In this document: positions 1 to 8,844 of the stretch, one piece after another
Layout: each line of letters opens with the position of its first letter
How positions within the stretch are numbered: the stretch's first letter is position 1
Source of the DNA: Chryseosolibacter histidinae
Lineage (GTDB): Bacteria; Bacteroidota; Bacteroidia; Cytophagales; Cyclobacteriaceae
DNA: 64,000 nt
Assembly: GCF_018598225.1 (NCBI RefSeq)
Contig: NZ_JAHESF010000005.1
Span: 186,001-250,000, forward strand
Direction of reading: 5' to 3'
Notes under the pieces: generated by a model
The model's database searches: none
What the model was told of the DNA's origin: nothing
What the model saw: only the letters and a program-made list of their open reading frames with translations
Made by a program: the position numbers and the translations under genes

Positions 1-62
1 GCGGTCCCCCGGCCATGCTCTTCCGTATAGACTACGGATTAAGCAATTAACATTTATCATTT

Positions 63-3000
63 ATGACACAATTTTACAGGCTTTGCGGGGTATGGGCTGC
101 GGCTTTGTTGCTGGCATTTTCCGCCAGTGCGCAAAGTACGTACTATGTAAAGGCGAACGCGTCGGGAAGTAACAACGGTACCTCCTGGACCAACGCTTTC
201 ACAGACCTTCAGCGCGCTATCGATGTTGCCGTGAGTGGCGATCAGATCTGGGTGGCGGCTGGAACGTACAAACCTTCTAAAGACATGGCGGGCAGCACAA
301 CGCCTGCCGATGCGCGTACCAAAACGTTCGTGATCAAAAACGGTGTAAAGCTCTATGGTGGTTTTGCGGGAACAGAGACCACACTGGGTCAAAGAAATGA
401 GACCGTCAACGCTACGATCCTCAGCGGTGATATCAATGGCAACGATGGCGGCGACTTTGTCAACAACGGTGAAAATGTGTACCACGTGATGGTGGCCAAT
501 GCCATCACTACTGAAACAGTGCTGGACGGCTTTATCATCACCGGTGGTAATGCCAACCTCACCTCGGCGTTCCTGGGTATGAGCTACGGGCATCAGTATG
601 GCGGCGGTCTCATATCGAGTCAGGTGAACACAAACCTGGCCGTGACACGTTGTATCTTCAGAGGCAACTATGCAGGTTTCGGCGGCGGAGCCATGCAATT
701 GTATTATTCGGCGCCCGTCATCAGCGGTTGTGTGTTTGCAGGGAACAGTGTGAGTAACAGCTATGGCGGCGCCATTTATTTTGAGCATGGATCACCCGTG
801 ATCGCCAGCAGTGTTTTTACGGGCAACAAGTCAGACTACCAGGGTGGTGCACTGTATATTTTTAATTACTCCGATCCTGTGATCGTCAACAGCACATTCA
901 CCGATAACTATGCCAAGGTGAACGGTGGCGCGATCTACGTAAGAAATAGCTGTACCGTTGATATCAGGAATTCCGTTATCTGGAACAACACCGGTGGCGG
1001 CACACAAGCCGTTGCGAATGAGGGTATTGCCGTGATCGGTGTCACCTACTCTGATGTGCAGGGCGGTTACACAGGCACTGGCAATATCAACATAGATCCT
1101 GCTTTTCACAACGCTTCGGATGCTGACGGCGCAGACAACCTTTGGCGCACTGCAGATGATGGATTGGCGCTGCGTGCTGCTTCACCTTTAGCTAATACGG
1201 GAAGCAACGCCGCCATCCCTGCAGGCGTCACCACCGACATTCTTGGCAATGCGCGGATCCTTAATACCACAGTGAACATGGGCGCTTATGAAGCACTTCT
1301 TCCCGCGGTACGTTACTATGTCAACGGATCGGCATGGGTAAACGGCAACGGATCATCATGGTATAATACTTTCAACAACCTTCAAAGCGCAATTGATGTT
1401 GCCGTGAGTGGCGACGAGATCTGGGTGGCAGCCGGAACATACAAACCTACGAAAGATATCACCGGCTCCGGATTTCCTGCCGATGCACGCACCAGAACCT
1501 TCCTGATCAAAAACGGCGTGAAGCTTTATGGCGGTTTCGCGGGCCTGGAGTCAACGCTCAACGAAAGAGATTTTACGGCTAATCCCACCGTGCTCACCGG
1601 CGATATGTGGGACAATGATGAAAGCAACTTTATCAACAATGGCGAAAATGTTTATCACGTCACGACGGCCAGTGGCATTGTATCGCCCACGGTACTGGAT
1701 GGCTTCATCATTAAGGGCGGCAACGCCAACCTCACCGCGGCATTTCTGGGTATGTCTTACGGACATCAGTACGGTGGCGGTCTCATCTGCAGCCAGGTGA
1801 ACACGAACCTGTCGGTGACGCGTTGTATCTTTAAAGACAACTATGCAGGCTTCGGTGGCGGCGCCATGCAATTATATTATTCAGACCCTGCTATCACCGG
1901 CTGTGTGTTTGCAAATAACAGTGTAAGCAACAGCTATGGTGGTGCAATGTATTTTGATCACGGCTCTCCGGTGATTGCCAACAGTGTTTTCACAGGCAAC
2001 AAGTCGAGCTACCAGGGTGGTGCGTTGTATATTTTCAATTACTCCAGTCCCCTGATCGTTAACAGCACGTTCACCGGTAATTATGCCTACGTTGACGGCG
2101 GCGCTGTGTATATGCGGAACACCAGCACGGTCAACCTGAAAAACGCCATCATCTGGGGCAACACCGGCGGCGGCGCACAAGCCATTGCCAATGAGGGCAG
2201 CGCTACGGTCAACGTCACTTATTCTGATGTGCAGGGAGGTTACACCGGCGCAGGGAACATCAACGCCGACCCTGCCTTTGCTCAGGGCGATGATGCCGAT
2301 GGATACGACAACCTGTGGTTCACACTGGATGACGGTCTGGCTTTATTGAGTGATTCTCCCGCAGCCAATACCGGAAGTAATGCTGCGATTCCCGCAGGTA
2401 TCGCAACGGACATCCTGGGTAATAACAGGATCGTGAACACCACGGTGAACATGGGTGCATACGAATTGCTCAGGCTGACGTCTTCTGTGGCACTTACAAA
2501 CACATCAACTGTTTATGATGGCACCCCGAAATATGTAGATGTTATTACGGAACCTGCCGGGCTCACGGCATTGATATCGTACAACAGGGATGGACACGAC
2601 GTCAGCGATCCTGCAGATGCCGGTGTATATCAGGTGACGGTGGTGATCGATGATGCCACCCATGGCGGTATAAAGACTGGTACACTAACCATTGCCAAAG
2701 CAACGGCGACCATCCGTTTTGAGAACCTCGTTCATACCTATGATGGTGAAGAGAAATGGGCCGATATTATCACCACACCTGAAGGCCTGCCCGTAAGAGA
2801 GGTCTATACCCAGAACGATGAGGAAGTAAGTGTCTACAATGCCGGCACGTATGAACTGACAGCCACCATCCAGGATAATAACTACGAGGGTACGGCTGTT
2901 GAAACTTTCACGATCAACAAAGCTCCTGCAACTTTGAATGTAAGCGGGCTGGAATATGTCTACGATGGCATGGCAAAAACAGTAACAGTTACTTCCGGTC

Positions 3001-4160
3001 CGGCAGACTTCGAAAACATTACCGTGACCTTCAGGCAGGATGGAAACATTGTAGCGCAGCCCGTAAATGCCGGCAGCTATGAAGTGGAAGCAAAACTGGA
3101 GAATGCCAATTATGCGGCCACCGTGAGTAAAACACTCGTGATCGCCAAAGCCAGCCAATCCATCACCTTCAATGCGCTTACCCCAAGAACCTTTGGTGAT
3201 GCACCCGTTACACTTGACGCCACCGCTTCATCAGGGGCAACGGTGACCTACACCAGCAGCAATACCGCAGTGGCTACTGTCAGCGGCAATCAGCTTACCC
3301 TTGTGGGTGCCGGAACAACGACGATCACGGCCATCCAGGCAGGAGATCAGAACCATGGCGCGGCGGCCAATGTTGAGCGTGCCCTTACCGTGACCCCGAA
3401 ACAACAGTCGATCACATTTGATGCACTGCAGGAGCGTACGATGGGTGAGCGCACTTTTTCAATCGTGGCATCTGCTTCTTCGGGCTTGCCTGTGACATTT
3501 ACGAGCAGCAACCCTGCGGTGGCTACTGTTAGTGGCAACACCATCACCCTGGTGGGTGCGGGTACTACCGTGATCAAAGCAAACCAGTCCGGCGATTCAC
3601 GTTATGCCAGTGCCCAGGGCGTTGAAAGAACATTGACAGTCCGTAAGAGAACACAGTCGATCACTTTCTCGGCGCTTACTGAAAAGATCCTGGGTGAAAC
3701 AGACTTCCAGCTTGCAGCCACTACTTCATCGGGGCTTGTTATCAGCTATGCGAGCAGCGACCCGGCCGTGGCTACGGTAGTTGGAAACACCGTTACCTTG
3801 CGTGGCGCAGGAGAGACCACCATCACGGCTACGCAGCAGGGTAATGCGCAGTTCGACGCTGCCACCCCGGTAAGTCAGACTTTGGTTGTGAGGCTGGTGA
3901 CGGGCATCGAAGCAGGTTATGATAATGCTGTAAAAGTGTATCCCAATCCGGTGATCGACCACATCACGGTAGAAAGCCATGGCCCTGACAATATTTTCAG
4001 CGTGCGCGATGTCACCGGCAAGGTGGTGCTCAACCCGAGCGCTTTGCTCTCTGACGGAAAGCAGCATACGCTGGACCTTGGCAGCCTCACAAGCGGCGTG
4101 TATTACCTCAGCATCAGCACAGGAAAAAGTATCGTCTCCAAACGTATCGTTAAAAAATAA
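63..4160 (+). CDS. T9SS-secreted right-handed beta-helix / MBG / Ig-like surface protein
   Basis: A 1365-residue secreted protein. Residues 1-24 form a signal peptide ending at SASAQ. Residues about 27-410 and 418-800 are two very similar copies of a right-handed beta-helix module with DGFIITGG, YGGGL and GGGAMQLYYS strands, each ending with a choice-of-anchor-like segment. Residues about 805-1050 carry three MBG-type domains (VYDGTPK, TYDGEEK, VYDGMAK). Residues about 1050-1275 carry three Ig-like repeats with the core TSSNPAVATVSGN. The C-terminus (about 1280-1365, VYPNPVIDHITVES) matches a type A T9SS sorting domain, so export through the type IX system to the cell surface is expected. The role is inferred as adhesin-like or polysaccharide-binding; no catalytic motif is visible. 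Confidence 0.93.
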   Translation: MTQFYRLCGVWAAALLLAFSASAQSTYYVKANASGSNNGTSWTNAFTDLQRAIDVAVSGDQIWVAAGTYKPSKDMAGSTTPADARTKTFVIKNGVKLYGGFAGTETTLGQRNETVNATILSGDINGNDGGDFVNNGENVYHVMVANAITTETVLDGFIITGGNANLTSAFLGMSYGHQYGGGLISSQVNTNLAVTRCIFRGNYAGFGGGAMQLYYSAPVISGCVFAGNSVSNSYGGAIYFEHGSPVIASSVFTGNKSDYQGGALYIFNYSDPVIVNSTFTDNYAKVNGGAIYVRNSCTVDIRNSVIWNNTGGGTQAVANEGIAVIGVTYSDVQGGYTGTGNINIDPAFHNASDADGADNLWRTADDGLALRAASPLANTGSNAAIPAGVTTDILGNARILNTTVNMGAYEALLPAVRYYVNGSAWVNGNGSSWYNTFNNLQSAIDVAVSGDEIWVAAGTYKPTKDITGSGFPADARTRTFLIKNGVKLYGGFAGLESTLNERDFTANPTVLTGDMWDNDESNFINNGENVYHVTTASGIVSPTVLDGFIIKGGNANLTAAFLGMSYGHQYGGGLICSQVNTNLSVTRCIFKDNYAGFGGGAMQLYYSDPAITGCVFANNSVSNSYGGAMYFDHGSPVIANSVFTGNKSSYQGGALYIFNYSSPLIVNSTFTGNYAYVDGGAVYMRNTSTVNLKNAIIWGNTGGGAQAIANEGSATVNVTYSDVQGGYTGAGNINADPAFAQGDDADGYDNLWFTLDDGLALLSDSPAANTGSNAAIPAGIATDILGNNRIVNTTVNMGAYELLRLTSSVALTNTSTVYDGTPKYVDVITEPAGLTALISYNRDGHDVSDPADAGVYQVTVVIDDATHGGIKTGTLTIAKATATIRFENLVHTYDGEEKWADIITTPEGLPVREVYTQNDEEVSVYNAGTYELTATIQDNNYEGTAVETFTINKAPATLNVSGLEYVYDGMAKTVTVTSGPADFENITVTFRQDGNIVAQPVNAGSYEVEAKLENANYAATVSKTLVIAKASQSITFNALTPRTFGDAPVTLDATASSGATVTYTSSNTAVATVSGNQLTLVGAGTTTITAIQAGDQNHGAAANVERALTVTPKQQSITFDALQERTMGERTFSIVASASSGLPVTFTSSNPAVATVSGNTITLVGAGTTVIKANQSGDSRYASAQGVERTLTVRKRTQSITFSALTEKILGETDFQLAATTSSGLVISYASSDPAVATVVGNTVTLRGAGETTITATQQGNAQFDAATPVSQTLVVRLVTGIEAGYDNAVKVYPNPVIDHITVESHGPDNIFSVRDVTGKVVLNPSALLSDGKQHTLDLGSLTSGVYYLSISTGKSIVSKRIVKK

Positions 4161-4169
4161 AGTCAGGCA

Positions 4170-4215
4170 GGAAGCAGTGAGCGGAGGATGTTTGCTGCTT
4201 CCATAATCTTTTTAA
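4170..4215 (+). terminator. Intrinsic terminator after the T9SS protein gene
   Basis: Inverted repeat GGAAGCAG (4170-4177) / CTGCTTCC (4195-4202), followed within a few bases by a T-rich stretch at 4208-4213. It lies ten bases after the stop codon of the T9SS gene. It also overlaps the longest possible start of the next frame, which argues for a later start of that gene. Confidence 0.6.
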
Positions 4216-4247
4216 CAATGATGAACTACATTCAACAATTGCAATAT

Positions 4248-4682
4248 ATGCGCAGGTCTGTTTACATGCTGGCAATCATGATCAGTGTGGTGTACCTCTC
4301 CGGTTGTGATGGCGGCGACGAGCCCGGTGCGCAGGAGATCTTTATGGACAAGCTCGCAGGATCATGGACCCTGCGCAGCGGAAGAGTTACGGTAAATGAT
4401 GTGGACGTAACAGGCGCATTCAAAGAACTCGCGATCACCTTTAATAAAGATATGAGCTATAACGTAACGAACCCGGCGGCATCGCTCTGGCCCCAATCCG
4501 GAAGCTTTACACTGCAACCCTCTGATGCGGACGCGCTGTTCAATATCGTACGCGACGATAACGTTGTGGTGGCTGTCAAAGAGCTTACCGCCACAACGGT
4601 GACCCTGGCGATGCAGTACGCTCCTCCCGGGGGACGTGTTAAAAGTGTTGGCGGTCAGTATGTATTCAAGATGAACCGGTAG
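4248..4682 (+). CDS. Putative lipoprotein, lipocalin-like
   Basis: Small lipoprotein of unknown function. From Met 4248 the protein begins MRRSVYMLAI and reaches a lipobox LSGC with the Cys at residue 20, a normal length for a lipoprotein signal. Starts at 4188, 4218 or 4221 are open too, but 4188 falls inside a terminator hairpin. The body has the pattern seen in Bacteroidota lipocalin-like proteins: an early GSWTLRSG strand, then alternating strands, ending in GGQYVFKMN. Probably faces the periplasm on a membrane anchor. No partner can be named. Confidence 0.75.
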   Translation: MRRSVYMLAIMISVVYLSGCDGGDEPGAQEIFMDKLAGSWTLRSGRVTVNDVDVTGAFKELAITFNKDMSYNVTNPAASLWPQSGSFTLQPSDADALFNIVRDDNVVVAVKELTATTVTLAMQYAPPGGRVKSVGGQYVFKMNR

Positions 4683-4690
4683 GCACCAGG

Positions 4691-4716
4691 TGGAACGGAG
4701 AGTCTTCACCGTTCCA
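4691..4716 (+). terminator. Possible terminator hairpin
   Basis: Perfect 8-bp stem TGGAACGG / CCGTTCCA with a 10-base loop, nine bases after the preceding stop codon. No strong T run follows, so it may be a transcript-end stem rather than a full intrinsic terminator. Confidence 0.35.
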
Positions 4717-4798
4717 TCATCCAAAATTTCCGCTGGCCGATTCTTTAGTTTGATCTTGTTTGCCAAAAACGCATCTTGGTACACACGATATAAACCCT

Positions 4799-5485
4799 AT
4801 GAAAAAAATACTTGTGCTGATCATCCCGGCTTTGCTCCTTTTCTCCTGTCTCGATGACGATGCATTCCCCCGGATCGAAAACATCACGAAGGGTGGTAAA
4901 TGGACCCTGAAGATCGGGAGCACACCTGAAGAGGTTTACAGCCAGCTCCAGGAATTTGCCATAGACAAAGTGTTTGACTTGGCCGTGGTTGGCCGGAACT
5001 CGTTTTCAAAACCGGAGCAGGTTCGCGACCTGTTGCCTTTCTATAACTCCATTACCCTCCAGAATCCCGCGTCAGGGCGGATCGACCGGGCCATTTTTTA
5101 CCTGGACCAGGACAAGGTAAGCAGGATCGAGGCAGGTGGCGGAATGCCTGAAGAAGTGTTTCAATGGCCACTGGAGGTTTCCGATGGTGTCAGCATCCTC
5201 GGCGGCGATCCGCTGGATGTGTTGTACGACAAGCTGGTGACGATCTATCAAATGCCTGCCTACAGCAACTACCAGATCTATTTGCCAAACAAGACACTGA
5301 ACAAACCTTTCGATCCCGACATGGCCAACTACGAGCAATGGAATTTTTCCTTCGAGACAGAAGTACGCCCAAACGTCCGCGGCAGATCTAACGTTACCCT
5401 GTACTTCGGCAACGGCGTGCTGAAAAAGATCCACCATGAATACAATGAAGCAACGGTATATATAGATGTGCAGCAAGTGAATTAG
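4799..5485 (+). CDS. Hypothetical lipoprotein
   Basis: Predicted lipoprotein of 228 residues with no recognised family. The start at 4799 gives MKKILVLIIPALLLFSC, a clean lipobox with the Cys at residue 17; the open frame extends upstream to 4760 but the added residues would spoil the signal. The mature part is soluble, rich in aromatic residues, and shows no obvious motif. The preceding lipoprotein gene lies 116 bases upstream on the same strand with a hairpin between them, so the two may be separate transcription units. Confidence 0.78.
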   Translation: MKKILVLIIPALLLFSCLDDDAFPRIENITKGGKWTLKIGSTPEEVYSQLQEFAIDKVFDLAVVGRNSFSKPEQVRDLLPFYNSITLQNPASGRIDRAIFYLDQDKVSRIEAGGGMPEEVFQWPLEVSDGVSILGGDPLDVLYDKLVTIYQMPAYSNYQIYLPNKTLNKPFDPDMANYEQWNFSFETEVRPNVRGRSNVTLYFGNGVLKKIHHEYNEATVYIDVQQVN

Positions 5486-5519
5486 TCACGGGTGATTCTT
5501 GCCTGAACTCACATACGCT

Positions 5520-5629
5520 AAGTCCCGGTTAGGGCGACGTCATTAGTTAAGAAATCAACTAAAGGTTAACAATCCCCCAGCCCTGAAGGGGCTGAATGTC
5601 AATATCCATGGGTAAAGCCCATGGATATT
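5520..5629. repeat. REP-like palindromic element (three short hairpins)
   Basis: Intergenic cluster of palindromes. A GTCCCGGTTAGGG-type stem lies at 5520-5541. CAGCCC-N5-GGGCTG is at 5578-5594. A perfect 12-bp stem AATATCCATGGG / CCCATGGATATT with loop TAAAG is at 5601-5629. The layout resembles Bacteroidota REP elements that are moved by RAYT transposases. A near copy of the first stem recurs at 19237-19260. No RAYT gene is present in the window. Confidence 0.55.
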
Positions 5630-5732
5630 GTGTATTTGGTATTTCACGTGCCATAGGTACTCCAGATCGGGGTACTTCTGATCTGGCGCGTAGCGCATGC
5701 ACCAGATCAAGGCTCGCTTAAAAAAAAATCGG

Positions 5733-5740
5733 TACTTTTG
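5733..5740 (+). promoter_or_regulatory. Bacteroidota -7 promoter element (TAnnTTTG)
   Basis: TACTTTTG matches the Bacteroidota -7 consensus TAnnTTTG and lies 20 bases before the start codon at 5761. No good TTTG -33 element is seen upstream; an A-rich tract takes its place. Confidence 0.4.
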
Positions 5741-5760
5741 TTCACTAACCCAGCCACCCC

Positions 5761-6678
5761 ATGACGAAGCAAGCTTCACCTCACGCCATCACGCGCAGAC
5801 ATTTTTTACAAACCGGAGCACTCGTTTCCGCGTCGGCTTTTGGACTCGCCGCGCTCGCGCCCCGCACGAAGGCAAAGTTCAAAATGGGGTTGCAGCTTTT
5901 TACCGTTCGCGATGCCATGGCCCGTGATGCAAAGGGCACGCTGAAAACCATCGCTGCATTGGGCTACCAGGACCTCGAAACCTATGGCTTCGACTCCAAT
6001 AACCAGAAGTATTATGGCTTCCCCGCCAGCGACTTCAAAAAACTGCTGGAAGACCTTCAGCTCACTACCACCAGCGGACACTACGATCTTTTCCGTTTTC
6101 TCAACGCTCCTGACGATAACCTGAAGCGTTATGTCGATGAATGCATTCAGGGAGCCCATACACTCGGGCAACCGTACATCACCTGGCCCTGGCTTGATCC
6201 CGATTCCAGGTCGATCGACAAATTCAAGCTGCTTGCCACGAAGCTCAACATGATCGGTGAACAGATCCGGAAAGCTGGACTTACCCTGGCGTACCACAAC
6301 CACGATTTCGAGTTCATCGATCATGGCGGTCAGAATGGTTACACCATCGTTATGAATGAGACCGATCCAAAACTGGTGAAGCTGCAGATTGACCTCTACT
6401 GGGCTGTGCATTCTTCGCCCCTGAGTCCGCACGAGTTATTTCTGAAGCAGCCGGGACGTTTTGTGATGTGGCATGTGAAGGATATGGATAAAAAGACGCG
6501 CGACTACACGGAGCTGGGAAATGGCTCCATTGACTATAAGGTCATCCTTCCGGATGCTCCCCTTGCCGGGATGAAATACTATTACATTGAGCAGGGCGGA
6601 AATTTTGCCAAAGATTCCATGCAGAGCATTTCAGACAGCGCTGCCTTCATGAAGCAGCATCTTGAAAAATACTGGTAG
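5761..6678 (+). CDS. Sugar phosphate isomerase/epimerase family protein, Tat-exported
   Basis: TIM-barrel protein of the xylose isomerase / AP endonuclease 2 superfamily, 305 residues. The N-terminus carries a twin-arginine signal (TRRHFLQTGALVSAS), so the protein is probably exported folded to the periplasm. The barrel starts at MGLQLFTVRDAM. Metal- and substrate-binding stretches typical of the family are visible: AYHNHDFEF, QIDLYWAVHSS, WHVKDMDK and YYYIEQGG near the C-terminus. These supply the His, Glu and Asp ligands. The substrate is unknown; homologues are often sugar-catabolism or inositol-type isomerases. It is monocistronic by context. Confidence 0.88.
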   Translation: MTKQASPHAITRRHFLQTGALVSASAFGLAALAPRTKAKFKMGLQLFTVRDAMARDAKGTLKTIAALGYQDLETYGFDSNNQKYYGFPASDFKKLLEDLQLTTTSGHYDLFRFLNAPDDNLKRYVDECIQGAHTLGQPYITWPWLDPDSRSIDKFKLLATKLNMIGEQIRKAGLTLAYHNHDFEFIDHGGQNGYTIVMNETDPKLVKLQIDLYWAVHSSPLSPHELFLKQPGRFVMWHVKDMDKKTRDYTELGNGSIDYKVILPDAPLAGMKYYYIEQGGNFAKDSMQSISDSAAFMKQHLEKYW

Positions 6679-6886
6679 TAATTCCGTTGCCAGTTCATGT
6701 ACAGGTCAGCAGTAGCTACCGGGTTGCCGATAACAGCCGGTTGCAATCAATGATAGTCTGGCAACAATCCCCAATGGAGTCTTCGGTCACTTCGCGGCTC
6801 TTAAACGAAGCACTTTTTTTTGATGCGTTGACAGGAACTTTTTGCACTGACACAGGAGTTTAAGTGGAAAACTGAAACGCAAAAAA

Positions 6887-7303
6887 ATGTCTGCTCAAAG
6901 GCCGCTGGTACTTGTCGATGATGACAAGGAGGATCAGGAACTACTGTTACTCGTGTTGCGCGAACTTGGCTTTGATCACGAAATCAAATTGTTCAATACT
7001 GCTGAAGCGGCTTTAAATTTCCTGTATGAGTCAGGCGATCGGCCATTCATGATCGTGTCTGATATCAACATGCCCAGGATGGATGGAATAACCTTTAAAA
7101 AGAAGATCGAAAGTTGTAAAATTCTGCAGCCAAGACATATCCCTTTTGTCTTCCTGTCGACATCGGCAAAGTTTGTAGCGCAAACAGGAGGCCTGAACAT
7201 TCAAGGTTATTTCCAGAAAGGCAATAGCTGGCAGGAGCTACGCGAAACCGTAGAAGTTATCTTACGGTACTGGCAGCGGACACAGCACACAGCCTCAAAC
7301 TAG
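6887..7303 (+). CDS. Stand-alone response regulator receiver protein
   Basis: Single receiver (CheY-like) domain of 138 residues with no output domain. Conserved sites are visible: acidic pocket VDDDKED near residue 10, phospho-acceptor Asp in IVSDINMP (about residue 58), Ser/Thr switch in LSTSA and the conserved Lys in YFQKGNS. It is expected to act by phosphotransfer or protein-protein contact in the cytoplasm. No kinase is adjacent. It is the first of three receiver genes in a row on the same strand, each separated by 200-350 bases, so they are probably not one operon. Confidence 0.9.
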   Translation: MSAQRPLVLVDDDKEDQELLLLVLRELGFDHEIKLFNTAEAALNFLYESGDRPFMIVSDINMPRMDGITFKKKIESCKILQPRHIPFVFLSTSAKFVAQTGGLNIQGYFQKGNSWQELRETVEVILRYWQRTQHTASN

Positions 7304-7523
7304 CTTTTCGGTCAGGAAATCTTTCGCTGAACATCGCTTCCTCTTTTAATATCTCGTCTGAAAATTATACTGTTATTGCCCCGGCAGACGGCCATCTCGT
7401 TGATAAAATGTTAACAGTATGTGCTTAAAATAATTGCGGCGGGACATCTCGAAAGATAATTTTAACACACTGTAACGATTAGCAGCGGCTGAATGTTAAA
7501 ATAATGAAGGGAGAAAGCAGGTC

Positions 7524-7925
7524 ATGACAATTCTGTATATCGATGACGACGCTGATGACGCAGAGATTTTCTGCGAAGCGGTAAAAAGAATTGACCCTGA
7601 GATCAAATGCCTGATCACCGCTAACCGCCGAAAAGCTTTTGAAAAGGTGGACCCCTGTCCTGATTTTATCTTTTTAGAATACCGGATGTCTCAATTTTCC
7701 GGATTGGAAGTGGTGGAGCAGTTAGCTAAAAGTGTGTGCTTTAAGGTTTCAAGGATCATCATGTATTCAACCTTTATGAGCGACTGGGAAATGGCTGCGT
7801 GCAAAAGACTGGGAGTACACAGCTTCATACGGAAAACAGGACATTTTACTTCTTTGATCCAAATAATTAAAGATCAGCTCTTTCCCATTGATCCATCACC
7901 CGCCCCTGAAGAACTAACGGCCTGA
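7524..7925 (+). CDS. Degenerate receiver-domain protein (phospho-Asp replaced by Glu)
   Basis: Single receiver domain of 133 residues. The acidic pocket (YIDDDADDAEIF) and the C-terminal Lys (FIRKTGH) are present. The position that should read FLDxxMP reads FLEYRMS, so the phospho-acceptor Asp is Glu (GAA codon) and the following Pro is lost. The Ser/Thr switch is kept (MYSTFM). Such Asp-to-Glu receivers cannot be phosphorylated normally and may be locked or phosphomimetic; this is inference. It lies between two intact paralogues and may have arisen from them by duplication. Confidence 0.85.
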   Translation: MTILYIDDDADDAEIFCEAVKRIDPEIKCLITANRRKAFEKVDPCPDFIFLEYRMSQFSGLEVVEQLAKSVCFKVSRIIMYSTFMSDWEMAACKRLGVHSFIRKTGHFTSLIQIIKDQLFPIDPSPAPEELTA

Positions 7926-8278
7926 ACGTGCGCGGGGTAAATTATCTACACATTACTTTTGAACTGCTTTAGGACATTTGTATATATTTACTTCTGCTGA
8001 GCCCTGCATATTTTTTAATTTATAGCTGGTGGGCTCCAACGAAAAAGTCCTTATGAACTCGCGATTAGAAGGTAGAAAAACAAAGCGAAGCACATCTAAT
8101 GTACGGTCTGGCTGTGAGGCGGTCAGTTTGGCAAGCATCAATGTAAACGCGCCTACAAACTTTTTTTGAGCTGCGGACTTTCTTAAAAAAAACATTACGG
8201 CTAAACATCACTTAATGGCTGACACCATGTTGGATGAAGGCGCCGGTAATATTGCAAAAACCCTTAATAAGAAGACTT
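7926..8278. other. Intergenic stretch without a convincing gene
   Basis: 353 bases between two receiver genes. A minus-strand open frame at 7953-8195 exists, but it shows no recognisable motif or signal and is not accepted as a gene. No clear hairpin with T run was found. Confidence 0.4.
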
Positions 8279-8674
8279 ATGGTATTGTTGATTGACGATG
8301 ATAAAGATGACTGCGATATCTTTTGTGATGCTGCCAACCAGGTAAGCGAATGCAAATGCCACTGCGTTCACAGCCCTGTTGACGCTTTGTCTGTTCTTGC
8401 CAAAACTCAAAAATTACCCATCTGCATTTTCCTTGACATCAACATGCCGGTAATGGATGGGTTTGCAGTTCTCAAACAGATCAGGAGCAACCCGAAATTT
8501 TCAAACGTTCCCGTGGTGGTATACTCTACCACACCCAACCCCAATGAAGCTAAAAGAGCTTTGGCCTCCGGTGCCGACCGATTCATCAGAAAAACTTCCG
8601 ATTATAGCAGATTGGTTAGCATGCTGCGAGAAGTAAAGACGGAGCTCATTGATGGCCGGCTTGGTAATCGGTGA
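8279..8674 (+). CDS. Stand-alone response regulator receiver protein
   Basis: Receiver domain protein. The start at 8279 gives MVLLIDDDKDDC, which puts strand 1 at the same place as in the paralogue at 7524; an upstream ATG at 8234 would add 15 residues. Conserved residues are all present: DDDKDD pocket, phospho-Asp in IFLDINMPVMDG, Thr switch in YSTTPNP and Lys in RFIRKTSD. The stop codon is directly followed by a dispersed GTCCAC-type repeat. No output domain and no linked kinase, so its partner is unknown. Confidence 0.88.
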   Translation: MVLLIDDDKDDCDIFCDAANQVSECKCHCVHSPVDALSVLAKTQKLPICIFLDINMPVMDGFAVLKQIRSNPKFSNVPVVVYSTTPNPNEAKRALASGADRFIRKTSDYSRLVSMLREVKTELIDGRLGNR

Positions 8675-8710
8675 GTCTATGGTTCACAGTCCACGGACCA
8701 CAGACCGCGG
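8673..8710. repeat. Dispersed GTCCAC-type repeat, left arm
   Basis: Array of short related words (ACAGTCCACGGACCACAG) that begins at the TGA of the receiver gene. It is related to segments at 8789, 13978, 19171, 24710 and 24831. Together with the arm at 8789 it frames about 80 unique bases in inverted orientation. Confidence 0.6.
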
Positions 8711-8788
8711 CAGGATAGAGAATTGATCTCCACATTCTTTTTTATCAAATTTTTGACATCAAGACCCGGCACTGTCGGCAACTCCGAA

Positions 8789-8819
8789 CGGCTGTGGACC
8801 GTCGACTGTGGACTAATCC
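8789..8819. repeat. Dispersed GTCCAC-type repeat, right arm
   Basis: Contains GTGGACCGTCGACTGTGGAC. Read on the minus strand it matches the words of the left arm at 8673-8710, so the pair looks like imperfect terminal inverted repeats around a non-coding core. Confidence 0.6.
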
Positions 8820-8820
8820 C

Positions 8821-8828
8821 TATCTTTG
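8821..8828 (+). promoter_or_regulatory. -7 promoter element of the GlxA-type regulator gene
   Basis: TATCTTTG fits TAnnTTTG and lies 16 bases before the start codon at 8845. It directly follows the right arm of the dispersed repeat, so the repeat replaces the usual -33 region. Confidence 0.4.
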
Positions 8829-8844
8829 ATAAAAAACGAAAACA

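Noticed and set aside
4188-4247. Upstream extension of the lipoprotein start
   Set aside because: The first residues would lie in a terminator stem and push the lipobox Cys to position 40, too far for a lipoprotein signal.
7953-8195. Minus-strand 80-codon frame between receiver genes
   Set aside because: No recognisable motif, membrane segment or signal; the start runs through a poly-A tract. Not convincing as a gene.
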